This document shows, piece by piece, positions 34,546-44,781 of a stretch of DNA of 53,261 nt (position 1 is its first letter; each line of letters starts with the position of its first letter). Origin of the DNA: Synechococcus sp. AG-670-F04. GTDB taxonomy: Bacteria; Cyanobacteriota; Cyanobacteriia; PCC-6307; Cyanobiaceae. The notes under the pieces were generated by a model that did not search any database, was not told the DNA's origin, and saw only the letters and a list, made by a program, of their open reading frames with translations. Location: contig QCSN01000011.1 of NCBI GenBank assembly GCA_003211515.1, positions 1 through 53,261 on the forward strand. Reading direction: 5' to 3'. Position numbers and translations under genes: made by a program.

Positions 34546-34879
34546 CTCAAATCAAAATAAGGACTCACCGGCATCCAAGCAAAAACCAATACGACCACTA
34601 ACGAAATCATGGGAGCAATTGAACTGATTTGAAACACAGAAACACACCGAAAGCAGACAAAATACACTTCTAAGTTTTGCACTAAGCAATCAACGCCATG
34701 CTGATCGATCGATGTTCAGAAAGGAACAAATCTGACCCTCACTGCACAGGGAACGCCCCTCAGCCAGGGGGGCATCGAGAACACAACCCTGCAGGACGAC
34801 AGTTATGGGGCGATGACGTTGCTCCATAGGAGCAGACTGTCGCCTCGGTAGTTTCTGATCAGAGACACTCTCGGTTGCG
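34546..34879. other. intergenic region
   Basis: No gene is recognised. A G/C hairpin (CCCCT...AGGGG around 34755-34770) lies about 110 bp before the decarboxylase start and may be a leader hairpin. The first part is AT-rich and continuous with the RTX relic. Confidence 0.4.
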
Positions 34880-36316
34880 ATGGGGCTGCTGTCATCCCTG
34901 CAGCAGGACGTAGGACGATGTCTGTTCCTTCCCGCCCACGGCCGCGGTGCAGCGCTTCCCAACTCCTTTCGACGCCTTCTTCAGAGAAGGGCTGGGTATT
35001 GGGATCTGCCGGAACTCCCACACATCGGGGGGCCTCTTGAGAGCGAAGGCGCTGTAGCGGAAGCGCAGCAGCAGGCAGCTGAACACGTTGGGGCACAACG
35101 TGCCTGGTTCGGTGTCAACGGTGCCACAGGCCTGTTGCAAGCCGCTCTTCTGGCCATCACACGACCGGGCCAAGCGGTGCTGATGCCCCGCAATGCTCAC
35201 CGCAGCTTGCTCCAGGCCTGCCTGCTTGGTGAGCTCACCCCTGTGCTGTTCGATCTGCCATTTCTGAACGATCGAGGCCAAGCGGCTCCTTTAGATGCGG
35301 AGTGGCTGATCAATGTGCTGGGCGCACTGCCCCTGCCAACCAAAGCCATCGCCGCTGCCGTGTTGGTCCACCCCACGTATCAGGGATATGCAGGCGATCT
35401 CAAACCGCTGATCCATTTACTGCATAACGAGGGATGGCCTGTGCTGGTCGACGAGGCGCACGGCAGCCATTTCCTGACGGATGTGGATCCGTTGCTGCCG
35501 CGTTCCGCCCTGCATAGCGGCGCGGATCTGGTGGTGCACTCCCTCCAGAAATCCGCAGCAGGCCTCGCCCAAACCGCCGTCCTCTGGCAGCAGGGTGATC
35601 GGGTGGATCCCACTCGGGTGGAACGCAGTATTGGCTGGCTGCAAACCACAAGTCCAAGCGCACTGCTGCTGGCATCCTGCGTCTCCGCCCTGAATGAATG
35701 GCAGCAGCCGCAGGGCCTGCGCCGACTGAAATGCCGGCTCGATGACGCCAGGCACCTCACCAAGCGCCTGCGTCGCTCAGGACTGCCCCTTCTCAGCAAT
35801 CAGGACCCGCTGAGGTTGGTTCTGCACACCGGTGCGATCGGGATCAGCGGGCTTGACGCTGATGCATGGTGGATGCCACGTGGGCTGATCGCTGAGTTAC
35901 CGGAACCCGCCACCGTGACCTTCTGTCTGGGCCTTGCGAAGCATCGTGGCCTGGAACAGCGGTTGCGCAAAGCCTGGACATCCCTGCGTTCCGCCCATCC
36001 GGATCGGGGCGCCCAGGCAGCGTTCGAGCCGGCACCGCTGCCCCTGGTGGGGATCCCAGACAGGTCCCTGGCCATGGCCTGGCGTGCAGAGTGTGAAACC
36101 GTACCTCTGGATGCTGCGGAGGGTCGGATCGCCGCTGAGCTGGTCTGCCCTTATCCCCCAGGTATCCCCCTTCTGGTTCCGGGCGAACGGCTCGACCGGC
36201 AGCGTCTCGAATGGCTGCGACGGCAGCGCATCCTTTGGGGAGATCAACTACCAGAGCGGATCCGAGTGGTTCGCGCCTCAGAACCCGCCCATGAACCAGT
36301 TGCGGGACATGGGTGA
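34880..36316 (+). CDS. Orn/Lys/Arg decarboxylase family protein (PLP, fold type I)
   Basis: 478 residues. The N-terminus LFLPAHGRGAALP corresponds to the family's H-G start, and GPLESEGAVAEAQQQAAEHVGA, FGVNGATGLLQAALLA, VDEAHGSHF (cofactor Asp near 190) and HSLQKSAAGLAQTA (PLP Lys224) follow. Known members decarboxylate arginine, lysine or ornithine to polyamine precursors. The substrate cannot be told, and this short form lacks the N-terminal wing domain of the enteric enzymes. The stop codon sits in a 15-bp palindrome (36308-36322). Confidence 0.85.
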   Translation: MGLLSSLQQDVGRCLFLPAHGRGAALPNSFRRLLQRRAGYWDLPELPHIGGPLESEGAVAEAQQQAAEHVGAQRAWFGVNGATGLLQAALLAITRPGQAVLMPRNAHRSLLQACLLGELTPVLFDLPFLNDRGQAAPLDAEWLINVLGALPLPTKAIAAAVLVHPTYQGYAGDLKPLIHLLHNEGWPVLVDEAHGSHFLTDVDPLLPRSALHSGADLVVHSLQKSAAGLAQTAVLWQQGDRVDPTRVERSIGWLQTTSPSALLLASCVSALNEWQQPQGLRRLKCRLDDARHLTKRLRRSGLPLLSNQDPLRLVLHTGAIGISGLDADAWWMPRGLIAELPEPATVTFCLGLAKHRGLEQRLRKAWTSLRSAHPDRGAQAAFEPAPLPLVGIPDRSLAMAWRAECETVPLDAAEGRIAAELVCPYPPGIPLLVPGERLDRQRLEWLRRQRILWGDQLPERIRVVRASEPAHEPVAGHG

Positions 36317-36574
36317 CCCATGGGTGAACTGTGAATTGAAGCGATCAGATCGCCATGGAGCGCAAACAGAGAGAGGGAGTGCAACTCGATCACCGTCAAA
36401 ACACCAAAAAATCGCGCCGCCCAAACCTGACAACACAGCGAGGAACGTCCAGGTCGCGTGAAGACCATTTGATCGATCGAGGGCATAACCGCGCGTAAGG
36501 ATCATGCGCTGATCAGAAGCTGACGCGATTGTTACGCTGATTTCATCAGCTCCAGGGCCGCCGTAGGTGCACAG
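36317..36574. other. intergenic region
   Basis: No reliable gene on either strand. The palindrome CATGGGTGACCCATG (36308-36322) reaches in from the decarboxylase stop. The cdsA promoter is presumably here. Confidence 0.4.
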
Positions 36575-37495
36575 GTGATCAGCGAGGCCGTTCCCTCTAC
36601 GCCGCATCGGCCTCAGAAAAGAGGTTCTCTCCGCAAACGCCTGATCAGTGGCTGCGCAGCCGGGGGCTTTGGATTGCTGGTGGTGGGATTGGGTGGTTGG
36701 TGGTTCACGCTGGCGGTGTGCGTGATCGTGCATCTGGGCCTGCTTGAGTTCTTTCGGATGGCCCAGTTCAAGGGGATCCGTCCAGCCACAAAGACAACCC
36801 TGGTCGCTTGCCAAGTTCTGCTGCTCAGCACCCAATGGGCCGTTCAGGGCGGCCTCCCTCAGGTGTTGGCCGATGCCGTGTTGCCGCTCTCCGGTGCAGC
36901 GATCTGTGCCTGGCTGTTATTGCAGCCGATCACCGGATCCATTGCCGACATTGCAGCGTCAATCTTCGGACTCTTCTATCTGGGCTTTCTTCCCAGCCAT
37001 TGGGTGCAGTTGCGCAACTTGAGCGACCCCCTGCTGACACCAGCCCTGGCCCAGCTTCCAACAGACTGGACCTGGTGCAGCAGCGGCCTCGCCATCACGC
37101 TCTCGACCTGTTTGATGATCGTGGCCAGCGACATCGGCTCCTGGGGTTTTGGCCAATGCTTCGGGAGGCATCAACTGTCGCCGATCTCCCCAGGCAAAAC
37201 CGTAGAAGGTGCCCTGGGTGGCGTGATCTGCTCCATGGTGCTCGGTCTGCTGAGTGGTCGACTTCTGGGTTGGCCACTGATGGGGCTGCCGGGGATGCTG
37301 CTTGGTGCCCTCGTCGCCCTGATCGCCCTGGTCGGCGACCTTACGGAATCGATGATGAAAAGGGACGCTGGCGTCAAGGACTCCGGCGATGCACTGCCTG
37401 GGCACGGCGGCATCCTTGATCGGATTGACAGCTATCTGTTCACCCCTGCTGTCGTGGTCTATGCCATCACCCTGGTGCGCTCCATCCCGGGGTGA
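36575..37495 (+). CDS. cdsA: phosphatidate cytidylyltransferase (CDP-DAG synthase)
   Basis: 306 residues from GTG 36575 with about eight membrane helices. The C-terminal family signature is complete: SMMKRDAGVKDSGDALPGHG followed by GILDRIDS. SDIGSWGFGQCFGRHQLSPISPGKT matches the metal-binding loop. It makes CDP-diacylglycerol from phosphatidate and CTP for phosphatidylglycerol synthesis at the membrane. Convergent with the DUF2993-like gene, with a perfect 8-bp hairpin across its stop. Confidence 0.93.
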   Translation: MISEAVPSTPHRPQKRGSLRKRLISGCAAGGFGLLVVGLGGWWFTLAVCVIVHLGLLEFFRMAQFKGIRPATKTTLVACQVLLLSTQWAVQGGLPQVLADAVLPLSGAAICAWLLLQPITGSIADIAASIFGLFYLGFLPSHWVQLRNLSDPLLTPALAQLPTDWTWCSSGLAITLSTCLMIVASDIGSWGFGQCFGRHQLSPISPGKTVEGALGGVICSMVLGLLSGRLLGWPLMGLPGMLLGALVALIALVGDLTESMMKRDAGVKDSGDALPGHGGILDRIDSYLFTPAVVVYAITLVRSIPG

Positions 37496-37507
37496 TCAGC
37501 CCGGGAT
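37484..37507. terminator. hairpin between convergent genes
   Basis: ATCCCGGG (37484-37491) pairs with CCCGGGAT (37500-37507) around eight bases that include the cdsA stop. There is no T tract, so termination is inferred from the strong stem and convergent setting. Confidence 0.45.
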
Positions 37508-37523
37508 CAATTCGGAATGATCG

Positions 37524-38162
37524 TTAGGGCGTGACATTGGCATCCCCGGAAAGATGCAACATGCCCCCCTGAAGCTGGGCTTCAACGATGCGGATCGTTG
37601 GATCCATCGGGAGAGCTGTTTCTTGATCGCCATCCACAGGACGCAGCACCACTGTGTTGTGACCGGCCTCCAGAAGAAAACGTCTCCGAGCCGGATCCTT
37701 GTGGGCGGCAACGGGAGCCTGCAATTCGAGCACGTCGTTGTCGATCACAAGCCCGCCCAGTGTGGTCAAGCCCATCAGTTGTTCCGAGAGCCAATCCCCT
37801 AGCCAGCGCCAAGGCTCACCGAGCAAAGCCTGATTGAGATCACGCCCTGTCAGTGTCACCTGGCCTTTCAAGGCAAAGGGCTCCTGCAGCGCCACCATTT
37901 TGTCGGGACGCAGCAGTGAGAGATCAATCTGAACAGGACCGCTCGTCAGTTCCGCGTGTTGAAGAGGCAAACCCTGAAACAGAACGTCGCGGGCGGTCAG
38001 GCTTGCCCCCTCCAACCTGCCCCGCAGCAAGCCGAGCCCTGAGCCATGCAATTGCAGTTGCAGATCTCCAACGCTGTCGCAGCGGCTGCGTATCCACAGC
38101 GTCAGACCGCTGGCGATTAGCTGCAGAACAGGTCCTGAACGGGGGGAGTCGGCTGCATTCAT
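37524..38162 (-). CDS. DUF2993-like (LmeA-type) lipid-binding protein
   Basis: 212 residues from ATG 38162. Repeated amphipathic strands (SVGDLQLQLHGSGLGLLRGRLEGASLTARDV broken by turns) resemble the elongated DUF2993 fold found in many cyanobacteria; later parts include LKGQVTLTGRDLNQAL. No signal peptide is obvious. A role in lipid binding is suggested only by the family. ATGA overlap with the alpha/beta hydrolase upstream. Confidence 0.6.
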   Translation of the reverse strand: MNAADSPRSGPVLQLIASGLTLWIRSRCDSVGDLQLQLHGSGLGLLRGRLEGASLTARDVLFQGLPLQHAELTSGPVQIDLSLLRPDKMVALQEPFALKGQVTLTGRDLNQALLGEPWRWLGDWLSEQLMGLTTLGGLVIDNDVLELQAPVAAHKDPARRRFLLEAGHNTVVLRPVDGDQETALPMDPTIRIVEAQLQGGMLHLSGDANVTP

Positions 38163-39028
38163 GGGCTGAGACGATCCACACAACAATCGGCGACACGCTG
38201 AGGATTGTCGAGATGGGGAAGATGACCGCAACCTTCAAGGGTTTCCCCCGGTTGCTGAAGGATGGCGAGGGCCTCCTCCTTCAGGGCGGAGCGGAGAATC
38301 CGATCGCTATCCCCCCAGATCACATGCAAAGGCTGGCGGGGCAGCGGCTCGCCGCAGCCTCCAAACCCACCACTTCGAGCAAATGCAGCCAGCGCCAAGG
38401 CCCAGTTCGGACATTTCAAGTGCAGCGAAGCAATCTGCTCCTCCGCCGGTCCGACACTCGCATCTGGATCTGCAAAGGCCTGGCGGCAGAGGCCACGACG
38501 CACCCCTGGCCGACCCAGGAACCAGGCCCCGATCCGGGCCAGCAAAGGAGGAACGGGCATCGGCCGACCCGAGAGGCCTGCTGGGGCGAGAAGAAGAAGG
38601 GAACGAACGCGATCCGGCTGTCGACGGGCCAGTTCTACGGCGACCGATCCACCCATCGAGGCACCGATCACACCAACACCGGCAGCATCGGACGCAGGCA
38701 TGCGCTGGAGCAAAGCATCCAGATGGCGCATCACAGCGTTGGGTCCATAGACCGAGCCTGCGGGTCGCGGTGAAAAGCCGAATCCAAACAAATCGGGAAT
38801 GAACAACTGAAACGTGGACGACAGCAGAGGAGCGAGACGCCGAAATTCCAGGAAGCTGCTATCGAATCCATGCAGCAACAGAACCGGTGGTCCTTCACCG
38901 AGCACAGCCACCGGGAAGGGGTCCTCGACATCGAGTTCGGTCATTGACCACCACTGAACTTCGCCAACCAGAGCTTTGGCCTGAGGATCGAGCAGGCCAG
39001 GACGAAGATCCTCGAGCAGCTGCTTCAA
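38159..39028 (-). CDS. alpha/beta hydrolase
   Basis: 289 residues from TTG 39028, supported by the TTGA overlap with the upstream gene's stop; ATG 38944 is an alternative. The oxyanion-site LLLHGFDSSF, nucleophile Ser124 in GASMGGS, acid in IWGDSDRIL and His in EGCGHLPHLDNP make a complete catalytic triad. The substrate is unknown. It is the third gene of a tightly overlapping cluster that starts with clpC. Confidence 0.88.
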   Translation of the reverse strand: MKQLLEDLRPGLLDPQAKALVGEVQWWSMTELDVEDPFPVAVLGEGPPVLLLHGFDSSFLEFRRLAPLLSSTFQLFIPDLFGFGFSPRPAGSVYGPNAVMRHLDALLQRMPASDAAGVGVIGASMGGSVAVELARRQPDRVRSLLLLAPAGLSGRPMPVPPLLARIGAWFLGRPGVRRGLCRQAFADPDASVGPAEEQIASLHLKCPNWALALAAFARSGGFGGCGEPLPRQPLHVIWGDSDRILRSALKEEALAILQQPGETLEGCGHLPHLDNPQRVADCCVDRLSP

Positions 39029-40125
39029 GGGGCTGCAGGGCTGAGTTCAGCCGCACCAACCAGGGCTTCAAGCAAAGCACCTGGGGTGACAGGGAATGGG
39101 AGATGGTGAAGATCGGAGCCATCCCGACAAGCGAAGGCGCAGACCTGCTGCAATTCACGGAGAGAAGCCTCGGCAAGGCCGAAATCTTCAAGGCAGACCG
39201 GCAGCCCGAGGGACTGCAGGAGGGGAAGGAGCTGTCGGTGAGCCTGGGCGGCAAGACGATTCGCGCCCAGGCGCTCCTCCAAACGCAACTGCACCAGGAT
39301 TCCGAAACCCACTTTCTCGCCGTGAAGGGAACTGTGGCAGGCCTCCAGCTGAGTCAGTCCGTTGTGGACGGCATGGGCCGCAACGGTGCGGCATCGGGCA
39401 CCACCAAGACCTCCCATCACTCCAGCGGTGAGGGCGCAGGCTTCCGCCACCCGCACCCAGGCCTCGCCTGAAGAATTCTGGAGAGCCTCAACACTGTCGA
39501 TCATCAACTGATCGCGAAGCACCCTGGCCATCTGCACAGCCTGCTGCACAAGACCATCAGGACTGTCCCCGCTGCTAACAGATGCTTCGTACCACTTCGC
39601 CAATGCATCAGCAATTCCACTGGCCAGCGTCCGGGCTGGAGCCTGACGCACGAAGGCGTGGTCAAACAGCAGAAGGTCGGGACAACGATCGAGGACAACA
39701 TCCTCCTGAAAGGCCCCAAGTGGTGTGTACAAATTGGATAACGCTGTCCAGCCAGCACAGGTGGATGCACTGAGTGGAACCGTGATGCAAGCAACGCCAA
39801 GGCGATCGGCCAACAGCTTCCCGGCATCAAGAACCTTTCCACCACCGGCGGCGATCACGGCATCACAGGTTGAACTTTGAATTTCAAGTCGCTGCAGATC
39901 CTGTTCGCAGCAATCGAACTCCAATAGGCCAACAAGGGGGTCGAGGCCAGCAGCGCGCAGATCGCAATGCATGGCATCACGATGCACGGCTGTGGCGGCG
40001 CTACGGCCAAGCAGCAGCGGACGAATGCAAAGGGCTGAAATTCTGTCGAGTGAAGCAGTCCAAGCACCTTCTCCCCTCACCACCGCGGCTGGCGCGATGG
40101 TGTGAGAAAAGATCGTGTTGATCAT
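39025..40125 (-). CDS. iron-containing alcohol dehydrogenase family (glycerol dehydrogenase-like)
   Basis: 366 residues. The nucleotide-binding AAGGGKVLDAGKLLAD (near 92-107), substrate pocket VPLSASTCAGWTALSNLY, metal-site Asp in SGIADALAKWYE and His residues in AAHAVHNGL and HGEKVGFG fit the GldA group. It would oxidise a small polyol or reduce a related aldehyde or ketone with NAD(P); the substrate is unknown. The ATG shares one base with the clpC stop. Confidence 0.8.
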   Translation of the reverse strand: MINTIFSHTIAPAAVVRGEGAWTASLDRISALCIRPLLLGRSAATAVHRDAMHCDLRAAGLDPLVGLLEFDCCEQDLQRLEIQSSTCDAVIAAGGGKVLDAGKLLADRLGVACITVPLSASTCAGWTALSNLYTPLGAFQEDVVLDRCPDLLLFDHAFVRQAPARTLASGIADALAKWYEASVSSGDSPDGLVQQAVQMARVLRDQLMIDSVEALQNSSGEAWVRVAEACALTAGVMGGLGGARCRTVAAHAVHNGLTQLEACHSSLHGEKVGFGILVQLRLEERLGANRLAAQAHRQLLPLLQSLGLPVCLEDFGLAEASLRELQQVCAFACRDGSDLHHLPFPVTPGALLEALVGAAELSPAAP

Positions 40126-42686
40126 CAGACGCTGGCACCGGCGAGTTGAGGAGTGGCTTCTGCACGACCTTTGTGGCGTACAACCACCTTTTTGTTCTCG
40201 TCTACATCCACCTCAGCGTGATCGCCATCCTTCACGCGACCAGACAGCACCTCTTCGGCCAAGGAGTCTTCCAAAAGCCTCATCACAGCACGACGAAGCG
40301 GACGAGCTCCGTAAGCAGGGTTGTAGCCCTCCTCAACAAGCCGCTCCTTGAATGCATCGGAAACGGTGAGAGTGATGCCCTTGTCTCCCATGCGACCAAA
40401 GACCTCCTTCAGCATGATCTCGGCGATCTCCTTCACCTCGTCGCGACTGAGCTGACGGAACACGATAATTTCATCGAGACGGTTGAGGAATTCAGGGCGG
40501 AAGTACTGCTTGAGCTCCTCGTTCACGAGGGAACGAATTCGTGTGTACTGAGAATCCTCAGCGCTCTCTCCGGAAAATTCAAAACCAAGGCCACCGCCTC
40601 CTTTTTCGATCACCTTCGAACCGATGTTCGAGGTCATGATCACGAGAGTGTTCTTGAAGTCGACCGTCCGGCCCTTGGAGTCGGTCAGACGTCCATCCTC
40701 GAGCAACTGAAGCAAGAGGTTGAAGACATCGGGATGAGCCTTCTCAATCTCATCGAACAGGACAACGGTGTAAGGACGGCGGCGGACGGCCTCGGTCAAT
40801 TGACCGCCTTCGTTGAAACCGACATAGCCCGGAGGCGAACCGATCAGCTTGCTGACGGTGTGGCGCTCCATGAATTCAGACATGTCGAGGCGGATCATCG
40901 CCTCCTCACTTCCGAAGAAATATGCCGCAAGCGATTTGGTGAGCTCGGTTTTCCCAACGCCGGTTGGACCAGAGAAGATGAAGCTGGCGATGGGTCGGTT
41001 CGGATTTTTCAGACCAACGCGTGCACGGCGCAGAGCCTTGGAGACAGCTTTGACAGCCTCGTCCTGGCCGATCAGCCGCTGGTGGAGGGTCTCTTCCATG
41101 TTCAGCAATTTCACAGACTCACTTTCTGTGAGCTTCTGAACGGGCACACCTGTCCAGGAGGCGACGATCTGAGCGATGTCTTCCTCATTGACCATGGGTG
41201 AGCTGTCCGGTGCCTCCGATGGGATTGACAATTCAGAGGTCTCAGCAGGCGTATCGCCACTTGGCTCAACAGCAGCAGCTGGAACGTCGCTGCGATTGTT
41301 CTGCAGAAGGGAACGAATCTGCTCACGCAGTTCGACTTCCCTCTCGCGCAACTCTCCAGCCTTTGTGAAATCCTGATCGCGAACGGCGACTTCCTTCTGC
41401 TTCTGCACAGAACGCAGCTCCTTATCAACCTCTTTGGCCTCAGGAGGAAGCTTCGAATTCAGCAAGCGCACACGCGAACCCGCTTCATCGATCAGATCGA
41501 TGGCCTTATCCGGCAGAAAACGATCAGAGATGTAGCGGTCACCAAGGGTGGCAGCGGCAACAAGGGCGTCGTCTGTGATCTTCAGCCTGTGGTGCTGCTC
41601 ATACCGCTCGCGAAGACCCTTGAGGATCTCAATGGTGTCGTCGATAGAGGGCTCCCCAACGTTGACCGGCTGGAAACGACGCTCAAGGGCCGCATCACGC
41701 TCGATGTGTTTTCTGTATTCGTCGAGGGTGGTGGCACCAATGCACTGAAGCTCACCTCGGGCCAGAGCAGGCTTGAGGATGTTGGCCGCGTCGATCGCAC
41801 CCTCGGCAGCACCGGCCCCGATCAAGGTGTGGACTTCATCGATCACAAGGATGACGTTTCCAGCGGACTTGATCTCTTCCATGATCTTCTTCAGGCGTTC
41901 CTCGAATTCACCTCGATATTTCGTTCCGGCCACAAGGAGTCCGATATCGAGAGTGAGGACACGCTTTTCTTCCAGGATGTCTGGAATTTCGCCCTGCTGA
42001 ATGCGTTGCGCTAGTCCCTCAGCGATCGCCGTCTTACCAACCCCTGGTTCGCCAATTAAGACTGGATTGTTTTTAGTGCGTCGACCCAGGATCTGGATGA
42101 CCCGGTCGATTTCGTTATGACGGCCCACCACGGGATCGAGTTTGGCTTCGGTCGCCAACTGCGTGAGGTTGCTGCCGAACTCATCGAGTGTCGGGGTCTT
42201 GGTTGACCCCTTGGCACCGCCCCCACCCCCACCACCTGCCGTGACTTCGGCGGTCTCACCGAGCATGCGGATCACCTGGGTACGAACTTTGGCGAGATCA
42301 ACGCCCAGGTTTTCAAGGACCCGTGCAGCTACTCCTTCACCTTCACGAATCAAGCCGAGCAGAAGATGCTCAGTGCCGATGTAGTTGTGGCCGAGTTGAC
42401 GGGCTTCTTCTAAAGACAGCTCAAGGACCCGCTTGGCCCGTGGTGTAAAGGGAATTTCAACAGCGACAAATCCAGATCCGCGGCCGATGATTTTTTCAAC
42501 CTCGACACGGGCATCTTTGAGGTTGACGCCCATCGACTTGAGGACTTTGGCAGCAACGCCCGTACCTTCACCGATCAGTCCAAGCAGAATTTGCTCAGTG
42601 CCCACAAAATTGTGACCCAGTCGTCTTGCCTCTTCCTGGGCAAGCATGATCACCTTGATGGCCTTCTCGGTAAACCGTTCGAACAT
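40125..42686 (-). CDS. clpC: ClpC-type AAA+ chaperone
   Basis: 853 residues: two Clp N repeats (about 1-145), a Gly-rich linker (150-157), AAA1 with Walker A GEPGVGKT (212-219), a coiled middle domain (about 410-490, short ClpC type), AAA2 with GPTGVGKTE (near 572) and a C-terminal D2 domain. The UVR-like region and length match ClpC, not ClpB. It unfolds proteins for ClpP in the cytoplasm. It heads a minus-strand cluster of four genes with 1- to 4-bp overlaps. Confidence 0.97.
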   Translation of the reverse strand: MFERFTEKAIKVIMLAQEEARRLGHNFVGTEQILLGLIGEGTGVAAKVLKSMGVNLKDARVEVEKIIGRGSGFVAVEIPFTPRAKRVLELSLEEARQLGHNYIGTEHLLLGLIREGEGVAARVLENLGVDLAKVRTQVIRMLGETAEVTAGGGGGGGAKGSTKTPTLDEFGSNLTQLATEAKLDPVVGRHNEIDRVIQILGRRTKNNPVLIGEPGVGKTAIAEGLAQRIQQGEIPDILEEKRVLTLDIGLLVAGTKYRGEFEERLKKIMEEIKSAGNVILVIDEVHTLIGAGAAEGAIDAANILKPALARGELQCIGATTLDEYRKHIERDAALERRFQPVNVGEPSIDDTIEILKGLRERYEQHHRLKITDDALVAAATLGDRYISDRFLPDKAIDLIDEAGSRVRLLNSKLPPEAKEVDKELRSVQKQKEVAVRDQDFTKAGELREREVELREQIRSLLQNNRSDVPAAAVEPSGDTPAETSELSIPSEAPDSSPMVNEEDIAQIVASWTGVPVQKLTESESVKLLNMEETLHQRLIGQDEAVKAVSKALRRARVGLKNPNRPIASFIFSGPTGVGKTELTKSLAAYFFGSEEAMIRLDMSEFMERHTVSKLIGSPPGYVGFNEGGQLTEAVRRRPYTVVLFDEIEKAHPDVFNLLLQLLEDGRLTDSKGRTVDFKNTLVIMTSNIGSKVIEKGGGGLGFEFSGESAEDSQYTRIRSLVNEELKQYFRPEFLNRLDEIIVFRQLSRDEVKEIAEIMLKEVFGRMGDKGITLTVSDAFKERLVEEGYNPAYGARPLRRAVMRLLEDSLAEEVLSGRVKDGDHAEVDVDENKKVVVRHKGRAEATPQLAGASV

Positions 42687-42869
42687 CGTTGAGGCCGATG
42701 CGTAGATGAAACCACGCTATCAGGGTTAACAGCGTGATGCGATGGTTCGGTCTGTTCGGTCACTTTCCAGTCACAGACTGGGAACACAAGCAGGTAATTA
42801 TCAATGAACGATCAAAAATGTGGCGTTATTTTTGTTTCCTGTGGAGGGTTAACCGAACACATCAACCCG

Positions 42870-43322
42870 TCACACTCGGCCCGCCATTGAGCTCAGGTTT
42901 AGCCATTTGATCAGGGCATCGCCGCCATTGCTGTAGTAACCGCTGCGGCAACCGGCAGTCCTGAATCCAAAGCGCTCATAGAGCGCAATGGCAGGGTCAT
43001 TGCTGGCATCCACCTCCAAGGTGGCCTGGGTGGCCCCGTTGAGCAGGGCACGCTCCAACAGAGCCCGCAACAGCGATGCTCCGTGACCCAGGCACCGATG
43101 ACTCGGATCAACTGCCAGCACAGTGATGTGCAGCTCATCCACCACCAGCCACCCGCACGCTATGCCGAGCAGCTGATCCGCATCGGCAAGACCGATACAA
43201 AGGCGACGGGGATCGACCAGTTCCCGACGCCACTGCTCCTGACCCCAGAGCCCACCGGTGCTGCTTTGATCCAAAGCGATGCAAGCGGCTAGCCAGCTGA
43301 CATCGAGATCGAATGGGCGCAT
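42870..43322 (-). CDS. rimI: GNAT acetyltransferase, RimI-like
   Basis: 150 residues. The acetyl-CoA loop is HRCLGHGASLL (near 77-87), followed by ATLEVDASNDPAIALYERFGF, the usual RimI/GNAT end pattern. RimI acetylates the N-terminus of ribosomal protein S18; the precise target here is inferred from family and from its place near lysA. Divergent from lysA (57 bp). Confidence 0.8.
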   Translation of the reverse strand: MRPFDLDVSWLAACIALDQSSTGGLWGQEQWRRELVDPRRLCIGLADADQLLGIACGWLVVDELHITVLAVDPSHRCLGHGASLLRALLERALLNGATQATLEVDASNDPAIALYERFGFRTAGCRSGYYSNGGDALIKWLNLSSMAGRV

Positions 43323-43379
43323 GGCTGCGGAAAGTCCTGTGGACCGACTTCCTAGATTGCCCCTCTACGCCGGTCCGTT

Positions 43380-44759
43380 TTGACTCAGACCATCACCAGC
43401 CAGCGTCCCTTCGAGGCGAATCGAGATCTCCAGAGTCCCAATCGAAATCTCACTCCGCTGACCACTTGCCTCGACGACAAGGACCAACTCAGCGTTGGAG
43501 GCTGTGGGCTCAGCGACCTGGCACAACGATACGGAACACCTTTATATGTCCTTGACGAGACCACGCTTCGAGCCACATGCCGGGCCTATCGCGAAGCGTT
43601 GAAACGTCACTACCCCGGCCCATCACTGCCAATTTACGCCTCGAAAGCAAACAGTTCGCTGTTGATGAGCAGCCTGGTGGCCTCGGAGGACTTCGGTCTG
43701 GATGCTGTTTCAGCATGTGAGCTGATGACCGCGCTGCAGGGTGGCATGCCTGGCGAGCGAATGGTCTTGCATGGCAACAACAAGTCAGACGACGAACTGC
43801 TGCTTGCTTACAACAACAATGTCACCATCGTTGTCGACAACCAGCACGATCTCGATCGACTGGCTGTCCTCGTGCCAGCTGGAGACGACCCCGCACGCCT
43901 GATGCTGCGGTTCACCCCTGGCATTGAATGCCACACCCACGAGTACATCCGGACCGGCCACCTCGACAGCAAGTTCGGCTTCGATCCCGACCAACTCGAG
44001 CCGGTGCTGAAGTCTCTCGCCGGTCAAGCGTGGGCCCGACTCACCGGCCTTCATGCCCACATCGGATCACAAATTTTCGAGCTGGAACCCCACCGGGACT
44101 TGGCAGCGGTCATGGCCGATGCCCTGAAACTGGCCCGCAGCCTGGGCCATCCGGTTCAAGATCTCAACGTGGGCGGGGGTCTGGGGATTCGTTATGTGGA
44201 ATCCGACGATCCACCAAGCATTGATCAATGGATTGAGGTTGTTGCGCAAGCGGTTACGACAGCCTGTCGCGATCGCGAGCTCGAGCTTCCCAGGCTGATG
44301 TGCGAACCCGGCCGTTCCCTGGTGGCCACCGCGGGGCTGACGCTCTATTCGGTTGGTTCACGCAAGACGATTCCCGGCGTCCGTACCTACGTGGCGGTTG
44401 ATGGTGGCATGAGCGACAACCCACGTCCCATTACCTACCAATCGCTCTACACCGCTTTGCTGGCAGACCGGCCGTTGGCCGAAGCCGACGAAACGGTGAA
44501 TCTCGTCGGCAAGCACTGTGAGTCGGGCGATGTGCTTCTAAAGGATCTGCCGCTGCCTACCACCACAAGCGGAGACGTGGTGGTGGTGTTCGCCACCGGT
44601 GCCTACAACGCATCGATGAGTTCGAACTACAACCGCATTCCAAGACCAGGCGCTGTGATTGTTCAAGACGGACAGTCAGAGCTGGTTCAGAAACGCGAAC
44701 AGCCGGATGATCTGCTGCGCCACGACGTCTTACCGGAGCGCTTCAGGGCGGTACGTTGA
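43380..44759 (+). CDS. lysA: diaminopimelate decarboxylase
   Basis: 459 residues from TTG 43380. PLP Lys89 lies in IYASKAN; further motifs are GLDAVSACEL, HGNNKSDDEL, SKFGF, GLHAHIGSQI, LNVGGGLGI, EPGRSLVA and CESGDVL (catalytic Cys). It makes lysine from meso-diaminopimelate. First gene of a plus-strand run with cdaA, uppS and bioB. Confidence 0.96.
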   Translation: MTQTITSQRPFEANRDLQSPNRNLTPLTTCLDDKDQLSVGGCGLSDLAQRYGTPLYVLDETTLRATCRAYREALKRHYPGPSLPIYASKANSSLLMSSLVASEDFGLDAVSACELMTALQGGMPGERMVLHGNNKSDDELLLAYNNNVTIVVDNQHDLDRLAVLVPAGDDPARLMLRFTPGIECHTHEYIRTGHLDSKFGFDPDQLEPVLKSLAGQAWARLTGLHAHIGSQIFELEPHRDLAAVMADALKLARSLGHPVQDLNVGGGLGIRYVESDDPPSIDQWIEVVAQAVTTACRDRELELPRLMCEPGRSLVATAGLTLYSVGSRKTIPGVRTYVAVDGGMSDNPRPITYQSLYTALLADRPLAEADETVNLVGKHCESGDVLLKDLPLPTTTSGDVVVVFATGAYNASMSSNYNRIPRPGAVIVQDGQSELVQKREQPDDLLRHDVLPERFRAVR

Positions 44760-44781
44760 AAACAGCGGGGGGCGGGACTGA

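Noticed and set aside
36244-36835. Minus-strand open frames between the decarboxylase and cdsA
   Set aside because: They overlap both real genes on the other strand and have no family pattern or ribosome site.
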